Below are positions 10,997 through 23,441 of a stretch of 64,000 nt of DNA, in pieces. The first letter of the stretch is position 1. The number at the start of each line of letters is the position of its first letter. The stretch spans positions 10,998,137-11,062,136 of the forward strand of contig NW_024041150.1 of the NCBI RefSeq assembly GCF_014851395.1. The letters are read 5' to 3'. This DNA comes from Micropterus salmoides (Eukaryota; Chordata; Actinopteri; Centrarchiformes; Centrarchidae). The position numbers and the translations under genes were made by a program. The notes under the pieces were generated by a model that was not told where the DNA came from, ran no database searches, and worked only from the letters and a program-made list of their open reading frames with translations.

Positions 10997-13653
10997 ACTG
11001 AATAGTAAACATGTGCTAAACAGTTATTAATCTGTGACCTGTCTTTCTTGCACCTCTGGAATTCTTTGAGATTCTGCATCACTGTTGACCCATACGTAAA
11101 CCATTAAAAAGGCATTAATAGAAACATTTTAAAAGGATCCTAAATTTGTAGTACTGTAAGTGGACTTCAGGGTCCATCATTTTTGTGTTCTGTGGTTTCT
11201 GAAGTTTGAGTAGTAGTCAAACTACCAGAGAGAAACTTTAAACATGGCTGTCCCAAGGTCCCATTCAGCCAAAGGACACAGCATTTTAGTTTCATACATA
11301 CTTGTCCCAGATCCTCCGTCTACAAAAAGAACAATAGTGCTGCCCACACTCTCAAACATGCATGTTTCTGTTTCTCACAAGGTTTCTAAAAAAAGAAAAA
11401 ACTTGATTTTCAAGAAAAGGAAGCCTCCCAAGTCTGTTAACTTTCTGGTAAACTTCTATATAAACTCTCTAAAGGAAAATAATGCCGTCCCTTTTCTGTT
11501 TCTTCCATGTATCTAATTTTTACTTGAAAATACAACATCATTCTATTTCAACACAATCTACTGGTCAAAAACTTCCCACACAATTTTATCTTTAACTTTG
11601 TCACCTACAACGTTTGTCAAAGGTTTGACAAGGCAACCATTACAATCCAACAACACAGCTCATTTTCTCTGGTCTGTGCATGCAGCACCAAATCTCCAGC
11701 AGTATGAGTGAGTACTTCATGTTCTGCTCTAAAAAGCCAACAGGACAGCAGCTGAATCAGAATATATAATATTGGTTTTGCCTCCTTTGTCCAACACGTG
11801 GCCCATAAAAATTTGCAAGAACCCTGCACTAAAACCTGACACTTCATCAGGTAAACAGAGGCCTTGCTAAAAATGAACATCCAAAACCCTGTCATACTCA
11901 TCAGCACTGAACATCTCCTGATTTACATAATAATCAACACCATCCTTTCATTCAACTTTCCAAGCAATGATAAATCTTGCTCAGGTTCTGGCAGAAACCA
12001 GAAGAGGACAGGGGACCATGCAGATCCAATGGCATTCTTGCCATTCTTCCTCCAAAGCTAATCTTTTTTGCATGTTGAATTAAATGGATTTTTTCTCCCT
12101 ACAAAGCGTATTCGTTGTTTGGGTCAAACTTACATTTAATCATTTGGTAGATGCAAATGCCCAAATTGAAGTACAATCCATGCCACAGAGGAGAAGAAGA
12201 GTAGGTGCCACAAAACTAAATTAAGACATTCCAAGAAAATGGCAGCATCAGTCATTTTAGCAAGGTCAAACTAGTGACCGGGGGAATGAATGGTATACTC
12301 AGTCACACAATACCTGATTCTCCAGTTAATGAGCGTGCGCATGCCTCAGAGTTTACGTGAAGGACCGCACATTCTCCTGTTATTCATAGATCACAACCTT
12401 TGCGTGGGAAGTTTCGTTTCCAGCCCTGTTTTGTGTGTACGCACCGTTTATAAAGGAGGACCCTGGAGTGCTCCTTCTGTTCCTCCTCACACAAAGGAGC
12501 AAATACTGGTCGTGCAGCTGGGTTGAAGCCCTTCTACTGCCCTCTCATTTTGTAATGGCCCCGGAAAGCACATGGAAACTATCCAGTACAACCACGGACC
12601 TATCTTGTGGCCACAGCATTAGCAGTGGTTAGCAAGGGACTTGCTAGGCACCTCTATGATGAGGGACGGGCTTGTTCACCTCCACCCAGATATCCAGTTG
12701 TTCCGGGTATTGAACCAGCGACCACCAGGTTGCTTCTCTAACCTTTAGGCTACTGATATTTTAGAGCCATAGATTCTTCCTTGCTAACTTCAGTCAGAGA
12801 AAGGATCAATGAGTCAGGCAGACTAGCCCAACATATTTAACTACATATTCAAACAAACCCTCTGCTCCTGCACTCTCTCTGCTAAAAGGTTGATGCATTT
12901 TGGTCATTTTTCTTACAAGGGGGGGCGGGGGCGTGTACCACTTGGTCCCTCTCAGTGGGACTTTCATGGATTAAGTTATATATGTGTGCATTTTTGGAAG
13001 GATAGTAGTCTCATTGTATTAACCAGTAATGTTAAATTTCATTGTTTTCTGTCTTGTGTCAGCCCTCTCTCCCTCTCTCCCCTTACTAAATCTTAATTTC
13101 TTGACATTTGTGAACACAATAATACGGCCAAGCAGCATTAAATAAGTCAGAAAAATGGAAATATTTAAAGATTTCTCTGTGTGGTTCTCATCAGGGAAAC
13201 TTCCCCTGGTGTGAGGGCTCTTTTGAACTGAGAGGTGTAGACACTTGGGGTGGGGTGTTTTATTTAGTAAAGTCTGCTCTTCAGACAGTGGGGCTGCAGC
13301 TGGTCCAGACCAGGCCCGAGTCACACAGGAGGTCAATAGGTTGACACATCAAAAAGGAGGTGGAGTGAGCTCTTATCTTCTCCCTGTGTAGGATTCAAAA
13401 TACTTCCTGGATCCAGCTAGAAGTAACTAAACATCTGTCCTGTCTAATAAAGTAGAAATTGACCAATTTGCTGTTGACAGTAGTCATGTCAGTAGTCTTT
13501 TTGTCAATTGTCAGCATTTGTGTCTTTACTCTTACTAATACATGTGATCTTTTTCACTTACTAGAAAGGCTAGCCCTTCCCACATTGTTCTGTTGTTGAT
13601 ATGGTGGGAACATAGGTCGCTAGACCCTTTTTACTTTGCGGTCAAGTTAGCAA
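10997..13653. other. No gene; faint repeat remnants
   Basis: No recognisable coding region. At 12130-12170 there is a weak relative of the CATTTAGC repeat. A TGTGTACGCACCGTTTATAA stretch at about 12433 resembles a fish DNA-repeat motif. The stretch ATTGAACCAGCGACCACCAGG at about 12710 resembles the inverted end of a tRNA-like repeat. All are low confidence. Confidence 0.35.
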
Positions 13654-14325
13654 CAATTGACCCTTCGCTAAACCTCGCCCCCCTAGTTACTGTTGCTAAG
13701 TTCAACAAACTGTCGGCGCTGCCGCTGTCTATTACTGCACTCCCCAGAGAAATATTGTTAACTTTGTTGGAAAAAGCGATCTCAGAAAGAAGCAGACAGT
13801 TTTGCAGTTGTATTATACATTTGAATGTTGTTTTCAGGCTGTCAAACTGAAAAAATTAAAGATAGAAGCTAAAGCCTACCGATCACTCACTGCATCCCCC
13901 GACGATTGAGACAAAAGACAACAATATTAAGGATCAACACTGTTCCTGTAAAGCTGGGTAGGCCTCTATTCATTATTTCATACATTAAAAAGCAGAACAG
14001 TAGGGCTTTATTACGTATTCAGTAGGAAGTTAGCTAGCGTTAGCTAACTTCTGATTCTAACATTACATTTGGAACAATCCACAGCAGACATCTTTCTGGA
14101 TTTATTTTAGGTTTTGGAAAGAGAATAAATTCTACTTCTCTTATCGACCTCTCTGGGTAGCGACTGTAACTATTACAAGTGAAGAACAGCGTTTGACCAT
14201 ATCCTAGAAATATACAGCCAAAAAAAGCTAGAAAATGACTCTTTTTGCATGAGTCAATGGAGCGCAGCCATGAAAGTGATTGGCCAGCTGTGTATTCAGG
14301 GCGTAGCTTAGCGAAGGGTCAATTG
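13654..14325. mobile_element. Non-autonomous DNA transposon with 18-bp perfect terminal inverted repeats
   Basis: The left end CAATTGACCCTTCGCTAA (13654-13671) is the exact reverse complement of 14308-14325. The similarity continues inward with mismatches (CTCGCCC against GGGCGTAGC). The 672-bp interior has no transposase motif. GCAA directly flanks both ends and could be a 4-bp target duplication. A longer direct repeat, GTCAAGTTAGCAA, lies at 13641-13653 and 14345-14357. The superfamily is not determined. Confidence 0.7.
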
Positions 14326-15885
14326 GCAAAATCTGCAACATCGGGTCAAGTTAGCAATAATGTATTTGCAACGTCCGGTTACATTTTCAAAATAAAACTA
14401 CTGGTTGACGTGAAAAGGCCCGTTATTACGATATGAAACGTCGCAATAAATGACTCAATGTTGAAAGTGAGTGTTAACAACGTTGATGAGAGGACTAAGA
14501 AGGACAATCCTTCTGTGCACAGAAAGAGAAAATAACTCAATGAGAGTGACTTTCGGGAACAGCAGGGTAAACTTGTGTTCTCTCCTCTCAAAGTCTGATG
14601 TGAGCAGCATGTGTAGCAGTGAATCTCTCTCTGTCTGTCTTGCTAACACAGCTGAGCAGCCAGCGTACAGCGATGTTTATAAACTGCAGCACTGAAAAGA
14701 AAACCAGGTCACGCGTGAACACGCGCTCATGTGCGCATGCACAAAATGAAACTCCAGCAGCAACGTTAGTGGGACCAGTCCAGACAACACACGTAAGTGA
14801 TGGCACTCCTCATAGGCACACATCATTTTAAAACAAGACAATCATTTTCTGTCTCTCAGTGACGGTGTAGTTACAACTCTGGACTAATGCAAGATGGAAA
14901 GCATTGGATTTACATTGACTATTAAAATGTTAATTAGCAGGGCAGACTGGGCAATATGAATGTACATCTTTCAGTAAATAAGAAACATCACATGGTCAGT
15001 CATGTCATAGTATAAATAGTATTTACCTTTTGAAAATGTATTAAAGGAAACCTGAGGAGCCAGTTTGAATGGGCCTGAAGCAGCTGATAACATTAATATC
15101 TTGCAAGTATTGATATTTATCATTTGCAGGGGCTATGCTGAAGTTTGTCAGTAAAGTAGATGCTGGATCATAAGCTGATCCATGTTTTTAGCAGGTCACA
15201 CAGAACCAGGTGAAATACAGGCAGCCTCAGACAGTACAAGCACAGCTAGAGGTCTACGGGCAGCATCAGATACAAGCAGCTCAGACCCTAATGGAGGCTT
15301 GAGTTAGTGCTCAGAGGACCATTCGAATCAATCATCAGGTTTCCATTCAGGCTTATTACAGAGACTCACTGTTTTAAAGGAGAGGTAGTAGTGAGAGAGA
15401 GGTAGTCAGCCAGCACATTTACAGCAGAACCTGTTTTACAAACTAGAAGTGTGGAGTTTGAAAGACATGAGTTTTACCATGCAGGGGAAATCTGACAAAA
15501 GATGCTCCTGAGTTGTATTATGGGAATTGTAGGATCCAGTGCTATTGATATTTGACCCACACCAGGGAATTAAAAGCCAGGGTATCTCAGCCTCTGCTGC
15601 ATCAATCTTGACTTTCCTTTTCTTAAGTAGTCTGTTGCAAACCTCCAAACTTTGTGGAAGAACTAAATCGCTGTATTAATGCACACACATTGCATGTAAA
15701 AATGAATTCCAAATTTCCAGCAGCCTGAGTTAGACAAATCAACTGTTGGCTTCATGTTGGCTTAAACTCAATTTAAGAATGTATTTTTGCACAGAAAGAG
15801 GGCCTTAGGTTTCAGATCCCTTTGTTTTAAACTAGTATGGACTGGAGGAATAATTACAGCAGCCACTAAGTCTTGTAAGTGTTGC
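14326..15885. other. No gene seen
   Basis: Unassigned sequence. Reading frames of 64-74 codons near 14380-14830 overlap on both strands without recognisable motifs. Confidence 0.4.
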
Positions 15886-16706
15886 ATTCAATTCAGTTTT
15901 ATATATATCGCGCCAAATCACAACAACAGTTATCTCACAGCGCTTTTCATAAAAGAGCAGGTCTAGACCGTACTCTGTGATGTTATTTACAGAAACCCAA
16001 CAATTCCCACCAAGAGCAGCACTAGGCGACAGAGGCAAGGAAAAACTTCCTTTAAGAGGCAGAAACCTCGAGCAGAACCATGGCTCAGGGTGGGCGGCCA
16101 TCTGCCTCGACCGGTTGGGGGTGAAGGGGAGAGAGAGGGAGAGAGGGAGGGGGATGGAAGGAGAGAGAGGGGAGGGAGGCAGCCTACACAATATACACAC
16201 AGAGGTACAGACAGTAAAGGTGATGTTGCCATCAACTAAATGACTAATGAAAAATGGTACAGATATTTATAGTAGTGTTAATGATAATAATCGTAATGTT
16301 GATTGATTATAATAACAATAATAACAATAGGACTAGTAACAATAGTCGTTGTAGCAGAGGGTGTCGAGCAGGAACACGGGGGCAGCAGGTGACTAGCAAC
16401 CACAGATCCAGACTCCACAGCTCCAGAACCAGAAAACCTGCAGGAAGTGATAGGAGGAGAGAGGAGAGGGACGAGAAAGACTACAGGAAAGGGGAGAAGT
16501 TGTGTTAGTAACATGCATTAATGGGATGAGGTTGCATACAGAGGGAGAGAAAGAAGAGGAGAGAGGAGCTCAGTGCATCATGGGAAGTCCCCTGGCAGTC
16601 TAGGCCTATAGCAGCATAACTAAGGGATGGTTCAGGACTCACCTGAGCCAGCCCTAACTATAAGCTTTATCAAAGAGGAAAGTCTAAAGCCTACTCTTAA
16701 ATGTGT
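15886..16706 (-). mobile_element. L2-type LINE 3' fragment (ORF2 end + 3'UTR)
   Basis: Minus-strand copy beginning at about 16706 in the codons for the last residues of ORF2 (TTTAAGAGTAGGCTT-type text) and running through the whole L2 3'UTR to the terminal repeat at 15886. 3'UTR landmarks present are the GATGCACTGAGCTC block, the GTTCCTGCTCGACACCCTC block, the AT-rich (TTATTATTG)n block, a purine/pyrimidine microsatellite at 16120-16175, GAGGCAGATGGCCGCCCACC, and GCGCTGTGAGATAACTGTTG. The copy lacks protein-coding capacity. Confidence 0.85.
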
Positions 16707-18589
16707 ATTCAGCTAGACTTGTGAACCTGAACCTATTCTTTTAAGGTTTAAATGGAGTACATCATCTTAAATTCTTTATGCACCACCGACGCCCCGGTAC
16801 CGGGGGCAGCACGCAATCCTTACACCACTGACTACCTTTTGCCGTTTTCACTGTTTTCAGTCCAACAATCAGCTGACTTGTTGCCAGAAACATAGCTGTG
16901 CCTGCCTTCTCTCGCTTTATTCTGCAGAGAGGAGAAGTGCTGCTTTGGAACACCTACTCTTTTTCGTGGTCTGGTGACCAATAGTAGCTACATAGAAAAC
17001 CATCAAATGAAAGCAATCCGGATTGATGATGATTTTTACCAGTCAAGGATGAAAATATCATATTTTTCTTTACTGCATTTCCATTTAGTCTGTAATGGTT
17101 AAATAAATATGTATATATTTACAATGGATTTTTATACTGACCTTTCAAAGGAGGCCAGAATCATGCATCTAGACCAAATGGTTTAGGAGTTATTCCTGAT
17201 TCATTTTAGGTATTTTAGGTGTTTTTCCTGGAAAAAAAGGTGGCCGTTTCCAACAGGTTAATGGTGAAAACAAAACATTTTCGCTGTGCCATTAGGAGGG
17301 GCCAAAGAAACTAATAATTACACTAGGGAGGGTTGTGCTTTTTTATAAGCAAGGTTCAGACCCCTTCCCCAACTCCATAATTTTCAAAAATGTAAGTTAT
17401 GTCACCCCAGTTGTCCCCAAACATATTTAACATATAAATAATACATACATGACTGTTGTGCTGCAAGAAGCAACATCTGACCTAAATGATTTGACTCTGA
17501 GTCACATCACTGTCTATAAATTCTCTCTTCCGGCTCTCAAGGGAGGATGAGTTAGCAGCAAGATGAACGTGGGAGCCAGCAGGTCAGATATGGAGGTTTG
17601 CTTGAATTCATCATTCAAACTGAGGTCTTGGCTTCAGCAGGGTCATGGTAGGGTTGCAGATTGAGATAAGCATTATCTCTGTGAAGTTTTTTGACGCTGA
17701 CTTCTTTGGCTCCTTTACAGCTAAAATCAGTCTTACAGTCATTTGCATAAAGTGCCACAGAGCAGAGAAAATACAGACCACACACCATTAGCTGTGAGAA
17801 AAAATTAATAGCCAGACTGCACAGCTACTTACAGCTTGGAGAAGCAGTGAGCAGAGACACTGCGCAGGCCGCCTCCACTGTGTATTGCTTTTTCACAGTT
17901 GGATGGTGATGTGTGATTATCTTGCTGCAGGGCTGGCTCCTCATGGGAATGAGTGTGTGTGTTTTTGTGTGAATACAGAGTCAGCAAGGTGTCTACATTT
18001 CCTGCAGCATTGAAACATCATTAATGAAGACACATATTCTGTGTGTGTCTGATTTTTACAGTTTTGTCACTATGGCATTTTACTCATCAACTTCTTTACT
18101 GACATCTGTGAACTTGTTAAAATTATTACTCAAACTGTCCATTAATATCCATTATGTCTAACAAAGTACTTTTAGGATCTTTTTATTTTGACCTACCATA
18201 CTTTTACAACAGTAACTGCCCAATTTTACAATGCAGTAACAATTATACAGGGCATTTTAGCAATAAGTCCTCCAAATTAAACATCAAATTTTGTTCATGC
18301 CATCTAGAACAACAAATAGAAGCGTTTTCTGATCTGACGCAACAGGATGAAATCATTTGCCCCTGTCAAAACTGAAAAATTACTCAGTCTAAGGGCACGG
18401 AAAAGTGGTTATAGATGAAAAGCTCACTGGCATGAGTTTTGTTTTGTTAGCATTCAAAACAAGTTTTAAATCAAACAAAGTATGTTGTACAGTGTTGTAC
18501 AGCAAGGTGTGGCTGACAGAGAGCCTGGTTTGGTGTAGATGCAGAGAAGTATATCACAGTATCAGTAACAGTAATCAGTGATGCATGTC
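16707..18589. other. No gene seen
   Basis: Unassigned sequence with only short motif-less frames. No repeats recognised. Confidence 0.4.
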
Positions 18590-19265
18590 ACCTCTACAAG
18601 ATCTTTGTTGGGAGTTGCACATGTGCAGTTTCTAGATAAGGACTACTAGCCAATCAAAAGCAGAGTATGGCGGGTTATAAGAAGCCGGTAAACCCGGCTT
18701 TAGTTCAGTTGTTTTTCCCTCTCCCAGCAACCAACAAGGACTGGAGCAAGAGTTTCAGAGTGGTGAGTTATTCATTTGTAACAAATGTATCTTTCATCCA
18801 TAAAGTTTTAACTGAGCTCTGTCTCTACATCACAGTAACAACTTCATGTCCATTGACTGCCTGGAGGGTAGCTAGTGTTTGGAAGGGAGAGGTGAGGCAG
18901 CAGGCAAATGTCTTGTTACTGTGCGCTGCAGCTCACTGTGTGTGTTTTTTCTGTGTGTCATTGTGTTTTTCCACCAGTGTTATTGAGAGCGTGTCGGACT
19001 AGCCGCTAGGTGAGCATTATGACACGCATTTTGCTGTGACGTCACAGAGAAGAAAAGGAAAAGGCTGGACTACAAACGATCTGTTTTCAGGCAGTTCAGA
19101 GCAGAGTTTTCTGTGGGAGATGGGAACTCTCTTTGGGCTGGACTTTGGGCTTTTTCACTTTGCAAACCTTACATGCACAAAAAAGAGATATAACTCAATA
19201 AAGGAAAGGGGGAAAGCCAAAAAACACAATACCACCTATTTAAAGTTTGATGTTTTATTGACAGA
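18590..19265 (+). mobile_element. Probable DNA-transposon remnant with promoter-like 5' end
   Basis: Two blocks look familiar from fish repeats. The first, about 18640-18770, has CTAGCCAATCAAAAGCAGAG, TATAAGAAGCCGGTAAACC and CCAACAAGGACTGGAGCAAG, followed by a splice-donor-like GTGAGT. The second, about 19120-19230, has GGACTTTGGGCTTTTTCACT and TATAACTCAATAAAGGAAAG. The first looks like a CCAAT/TATA promoter plus a leader exon, the second like a polyadenylated 3' end, with the transposase missing. Superfamily unknown. It could instead be a host promoter, but no coding exon follows. Confidence 0.4.
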
Positions 19266-21454
19266 ATTTGTCATTGTATACTAACTTTGCCTTTCTCCCT
19301 CCTTTGTTTAAATAATTTAAATAATTGATAGAAGCTTGGGCACTTCAGCATTAAACATTATTCTTTTTATGGACAGTCTCCATTTTAGATGTGATGCTTT
19401 TATATTCACCTATTATAATTATAATTATTATTATTATTATTACACCATCATGTCGACTTTGTGTTCAGACATTTCAGTCAGGTAGGAATGTGGAGTGGTA
19501 CTAATGCTGAGCTAATCTGATTTATGTGGGAACAACACCAGGTCACTTTATGCTAAGAAGCATATCAAGTACAGTATAGGATGAAGAAAGGAAAAACAGG
19601 TGAGGCTCAAAAAGCAAGCAAATCAGTCAAAAATCTAACTCGTTTATAACTTTGGGACAAGAAACTGATTTTCCATCTAAAATTAGGTGTGACAAAAGGT
19701 TTGTGAACCAATCAGTTCTAAAAGTACTGAAAATGTAGGGTAACCTTCAAAACACATGCAAATCTATTGATAAATGACTCAGCATATGATGACTACATCA
19801 GCAATGATTGAGGCTAAATAGCAAAACTTGGGTGCTGGTGAGTGCTCTCATTAAGAACTCTTTAGGGAGAATATGATAAAAACATGTGAGACCAAAGATT
19901 ATGACCGAGAGACTTTTGGAAAGAGATTTCTCTTGCATGAGTTCTGGGAATGTGTAATGTGTGACGGGAGAGAGGGAGCTGGAAGATGAAACAGAATTTT
20001 GGTCCACTGGAAATCACCAAAAGAGCCTGGTGGGCTAGTTCAGGGGTTTTGCAGGTCCTCAGGGTCAGGCTACGCTTAGGAGACTAACTTCACCGGGCCC
20101 TAGCTGTGATGAGGAATGGTCCCTATTCTCAATACATCGTACAACGCTGATAAGTGAAAGCCGAAGGCAAGCAGCTGGAACAAGGCCATTTCCACACTCC
20201 TCCATTAGCCTCAGAGTAAACAAGATTAACGGCTGATAAACAGGCATTAAGATTCTCTAATGAGGTTATTTACTGCGAGACCTTGATTGCCCACATTTCT
20301 GTACTTATTGCAGTGGTAATTTTAAATAAAGTGAAATGATGTACTGTACAAGTAAGATATAATTAAGATATTAATTCCCAGCATTCCCTTAAATACTGTC
20401 CAATTTCTAAACTTGGATTGTAATAGATGTGAAGTGTCTCTGATTCTGACCCCCTTTGTAGTACCAAGTTTGTTTGAGTCCAGTCTGGGTTGGTCCATTT
20501 CTAAGTATGCTCTGGTAGATATGTGTCTTTTCAGTTTTCTCCTTGGCCTGATTCAGACCCACAGGTTTCTCAAATTAGGACATTCAGTCAAAGCACATCA
20601 TCTGAGAGTGCAACACAATCTGATTATCAGTAAAGCTAGTTTACTATTGTCAGAACAGAAAACCATAGCTAGATAATGGACCGGGAAAAAAAGGAAAGGC
20701 GGTGCTGAAAAAAATACAGCTTAGCGTAGAGCTTAGCCTCAAGAACCCCTGTTTATTTTAAAATGTCTTTGCTTCTTGATAATTGGTTACAAGTGCTACC
20801 CTGTGACTGAATCGCTTAAACTGAAATATCAGCAGATTGGGTGGAATTTAGGGTAAACAGACTGTTTGCAATACAGTCCAACACATCAAAAACCCATAGG
20901 AATAGTCATATACCAGTCTACTGTAGATATTTGTAGTGAACTTTACTTTGAACACGTGGCTAGTCATATATTAAAGAGTCATTGTATACATGCATACATA
21001 GGCTACAGCATGTAATTAATCCTTAGGTAAGGTGGAAAAATAGGCTCTCATACAAGCACTCATGCAATAGTTAGATGTGGTGTTCTCCATGGTCTGAATC
21101 GTGTGTTCATCTCTTCAAATCTAGAATGTGGCTGGGCCAAGTGCAGACAGCTCAGCTGCTGCAGCAGAGTCAGGTGCAGTGGAGGTAAGAGGACAGCATT
21201 GAGAGAGACACACTGTGAAACAGATGCTGTCAGTTTGTTCATATTGGGGCTCTAACTAACTAGTAATTAACCCTTAGGATAGTTGGAACCTGTGTATGAG
21301 TGTCACACACATACACAGATCAACTCACACACTTTTACACCACACACACAAATACACACGCAGAACACACTTTAGCATCCTTTATTTTAATTCACAAATA
21401 ACTGTATACTATAAAGGATTTAACATGTAAAAATATGTTGGTATAAATGTTCTG
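19266..21454. other. No gene seen; (ATT)n tract
   Basis: A short (ATT)n repeat lies at 19416-19441. The rest is unassigned with short motif-less frames. A CA-rich imperfect tract lies at 21303-21365. Confidence 0.4.
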
Positions 21455-21665
21455 TCTTTGTATAGCGCCTTTCTAGTCTTTTCAACCACTCAAAGCGCTT
21501 TTACACTATATCATCACTACATTCACACACTGAGCCTAAGTGCTCAAACAGGAACTAGCATTCATACAAACCCATACACTGGTGGAACACCACCAGGGAC
21601 AATTTGGGGTTCAGTATCTTGCCCAAGGACACCAACCCGCTCTATCTCCTGAGTCACAGCCACTC
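21455..21665 (-). mobile_element. tRNA-derived SINE (minus strand)
   Basis: Inverse of the SINE body at 3420-3692. It begins with TTGTATAGCGCCTTTCTAGTC and CACTCAAAGCGCTTTTACAC, continues with GGGGTTCAGTATCTTGCCCAAGG-type text, and ends in the head sequence CTCTATCTCCTGAGTCACAGCC. The internal box B region is partly lost. Confidence 0.75.
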
Positions 21666-21774
21666 ACACATACATACTATTTTACCGTTTACTGTTACTA
21701 TTACTGCTGAGCACTACTATTTATAGTCTTAGGTAGGTATATATTCTACTGCCTTTCGTGCAGCTATTACTTAT

Positions 21775-22080
21775 TACCCTTTTCCACTGTATAGTACCAG
21801 CTCGCCTTTGTTTGGTTTTCCATTGCGTAAAAGTTGCACTTGTACCTGCTTCCAGGTACTTTTTTTTGTATCAACTCCGTTGAGGTTCCATGCAAGCTGA
21901 GGCGATACCAAAATGTGACACAGCAGGCTACTGATTGGTCATAGAGAATCGTCACTATTCACTGCATCATCATTTCGCGCGTCGGACAGAGGCCAGAACA
22001 GAAAGGAAAGAAATTTTTATATTTTCGTACTTTATTTCATCACTAAATCCACTTCTGAGAAGTTTTGAGGTGAGAAATCA
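21775..22080 (+). mobile_element. Harbinger-like transposon 5' end
   Basis: Non-coding block with CCACTGTATAGTACCAGCTCG, a repeated tACCTGCTTCCAGGTACTT segment, and GATACCAAAATGTGAC. A closely related block lies on the minus strand at 60540-60735 (shared TACTGATTGGTCA, ATTCACT, and CATCACTAAATCCACTTCTG). I link it to PIF/Harbinger only because a Harbinger transposase C-terminus follows at 22449-22650. Confidence 0.5.
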
Positions 22081-22448
22081 ACTATGTAGATTTCAATATT
22101 GACAGTTTTAAGTTGAGGAGCTCCGCAAGTTGCCGCAGGGGAAGCCTGTGCCAGTGAGGCACAGGCATGTGAGGCCGGCCAGCCGCTGTCACTATTAGGC
22201 TATTTATAGACAGCGAAAAATGTAAGGAATTACTAATCTTTTTTACTATTATTGAATTTGGCCTAAACATGCAGAGATGAAGAACGAAAAAAAAAAATAT
22301 TCCAAACAAATGAATTTATAAATATATCAGATTTTTAAGTTGAAATGTGTTATTTAGGCTAATTGTGCAGTTTAATTTTTCAATATTTTTTTTTAACATT
22401 TTGGATGATTGTTATTATTGTGTTGTATATAAAGTAGGCCTTAATAAA

Positions 22449-22650
22449 CTAGGAAGCAGTAAGGTAGGCCCGGACAGTGGCAGCCTCAGTGGTTATTGGG
22501 TCCTCATTGCCGAAAGGAATGTCAACCCCAGTATTTGCATTTCCTTCCTCCATCAGCGATACTTTCCACATCATTGCCAGGTTGTGAAGGACAATGCAGG
22601 CACCAGCTACAGTTCTGTCAGGCTCCATTAAGACGCCTGTGACCAAAGTA
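22449..22650 (-). pseudogene. PIF/Harbinger transposase C-terminal fragment
   Basis: The minus-strand frame contains AGACIVLHNLAMMWK-like text (as read: AGACIVLHNLAMMW), which corresponds to the conserved ACAVLHN motif just downstream of the third catalytic acidic residue in HARBI1-type nucleases. No upstream catalytic region is adjacent, so this is a terminal exon remnant. Its orientation is opposite to the non-coding end at 21775; rearrangement or two elements are both possible. Confidence 0.5.
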
Positions 22651-22771
22651 AGACAGATATTAGCTGCTGGCACAGAATAGGCTAGTTCTCTACAAAGCTA
22701 CACATCTGTCATTATGCATGTTACTTAAGTCTATAGTTTAAATATTATAGATCCATGCCAAAATTGACAGT

Positions 22772-23004
22772 ATTCAATTTTATTTATATAGCGCCAAATC
22801 ACAACAGTTATCTCACAGCGCTTTTCATAAAAGAGTAGTTCTAGACCGTACTCTATGATGTTATTTACAGAAGCCCAACAGTTCCCACCAAGAGCAGCAC
22901 TAGGCAACAGAGGCAAGGAAAAACTTCCTTTAAGAGGCAGAAACCTCGAGCAGAACCATGGCTCAGGGTGGGCGGCCATTTGCCTCGACCGGTTGGGGGT
23001 GAAG

Positions 23005-23065
<61 letters not shown>

Positions 23066-23128
23066 ACACAATATACACACAGAGGTACAGACAGTAAAGG
23101 TGATGTTGCTATAGACTAAGTGACTAAA
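22772..23128 (-). mobile_element. L2-type LINE 3' end, part 1 (split by LTR insertion)
   Basis: Terminal part of a minus-strand L2: terminal ATTCAATTTTATTTATATAGC, CGCTTTTCATAAAAGAG, GCAGAACCATGG, a (GA)n microsatellite of about 60 bp at 22998-23061, and GTACAGACAGTAAAGGTGATG. It is interrupted at 23129 by a solo LTR and resumes at 25669. The CTAAA at 23124-23128 is repeated at 25669-25673, marking the target-site duplication. Confidence 0.85.
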
Positions 23129-23441
23129 TGTTACGGTGGGTGGCTGAGTTGAGCAAGTTGGAGGACCCAAATGCAGGACGCAAGGCAGAGGAGGTGCAGT
23201 GAAACGAGGTGATTTATTTGAACAAACAGAAGGCGAGCACACTTACTGATTGAGTGGCTGATACAGAGTCCAAAACAAAGGTAGTTCAAACAGAAATCCA
23301 AATCCAAGAAGTGCAGGGAACAGGGAGACACGACAAGAAAGGCTGGCAACCGGACAACACACAGCAACACTGGGAAACATCATACAGAAGGTAACACGAA
23401 CAATGACCGGACAAGGGCTGAACAGATAGACCACACATATA

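Noticed and set aside
18667..19002. 111-codon frame MAGYKKPVNPALVQLFF...
   Set aside because: It spans the splice-donor-like site at about 18763 and has no motif; more likely a chance frame over a promoter-like repeat.
20040..20240. Possible ribosomal RNA fragment
   Set aside because: Some text looked structured but no block matched conserved rRNA sequence that I can recall with confidence.
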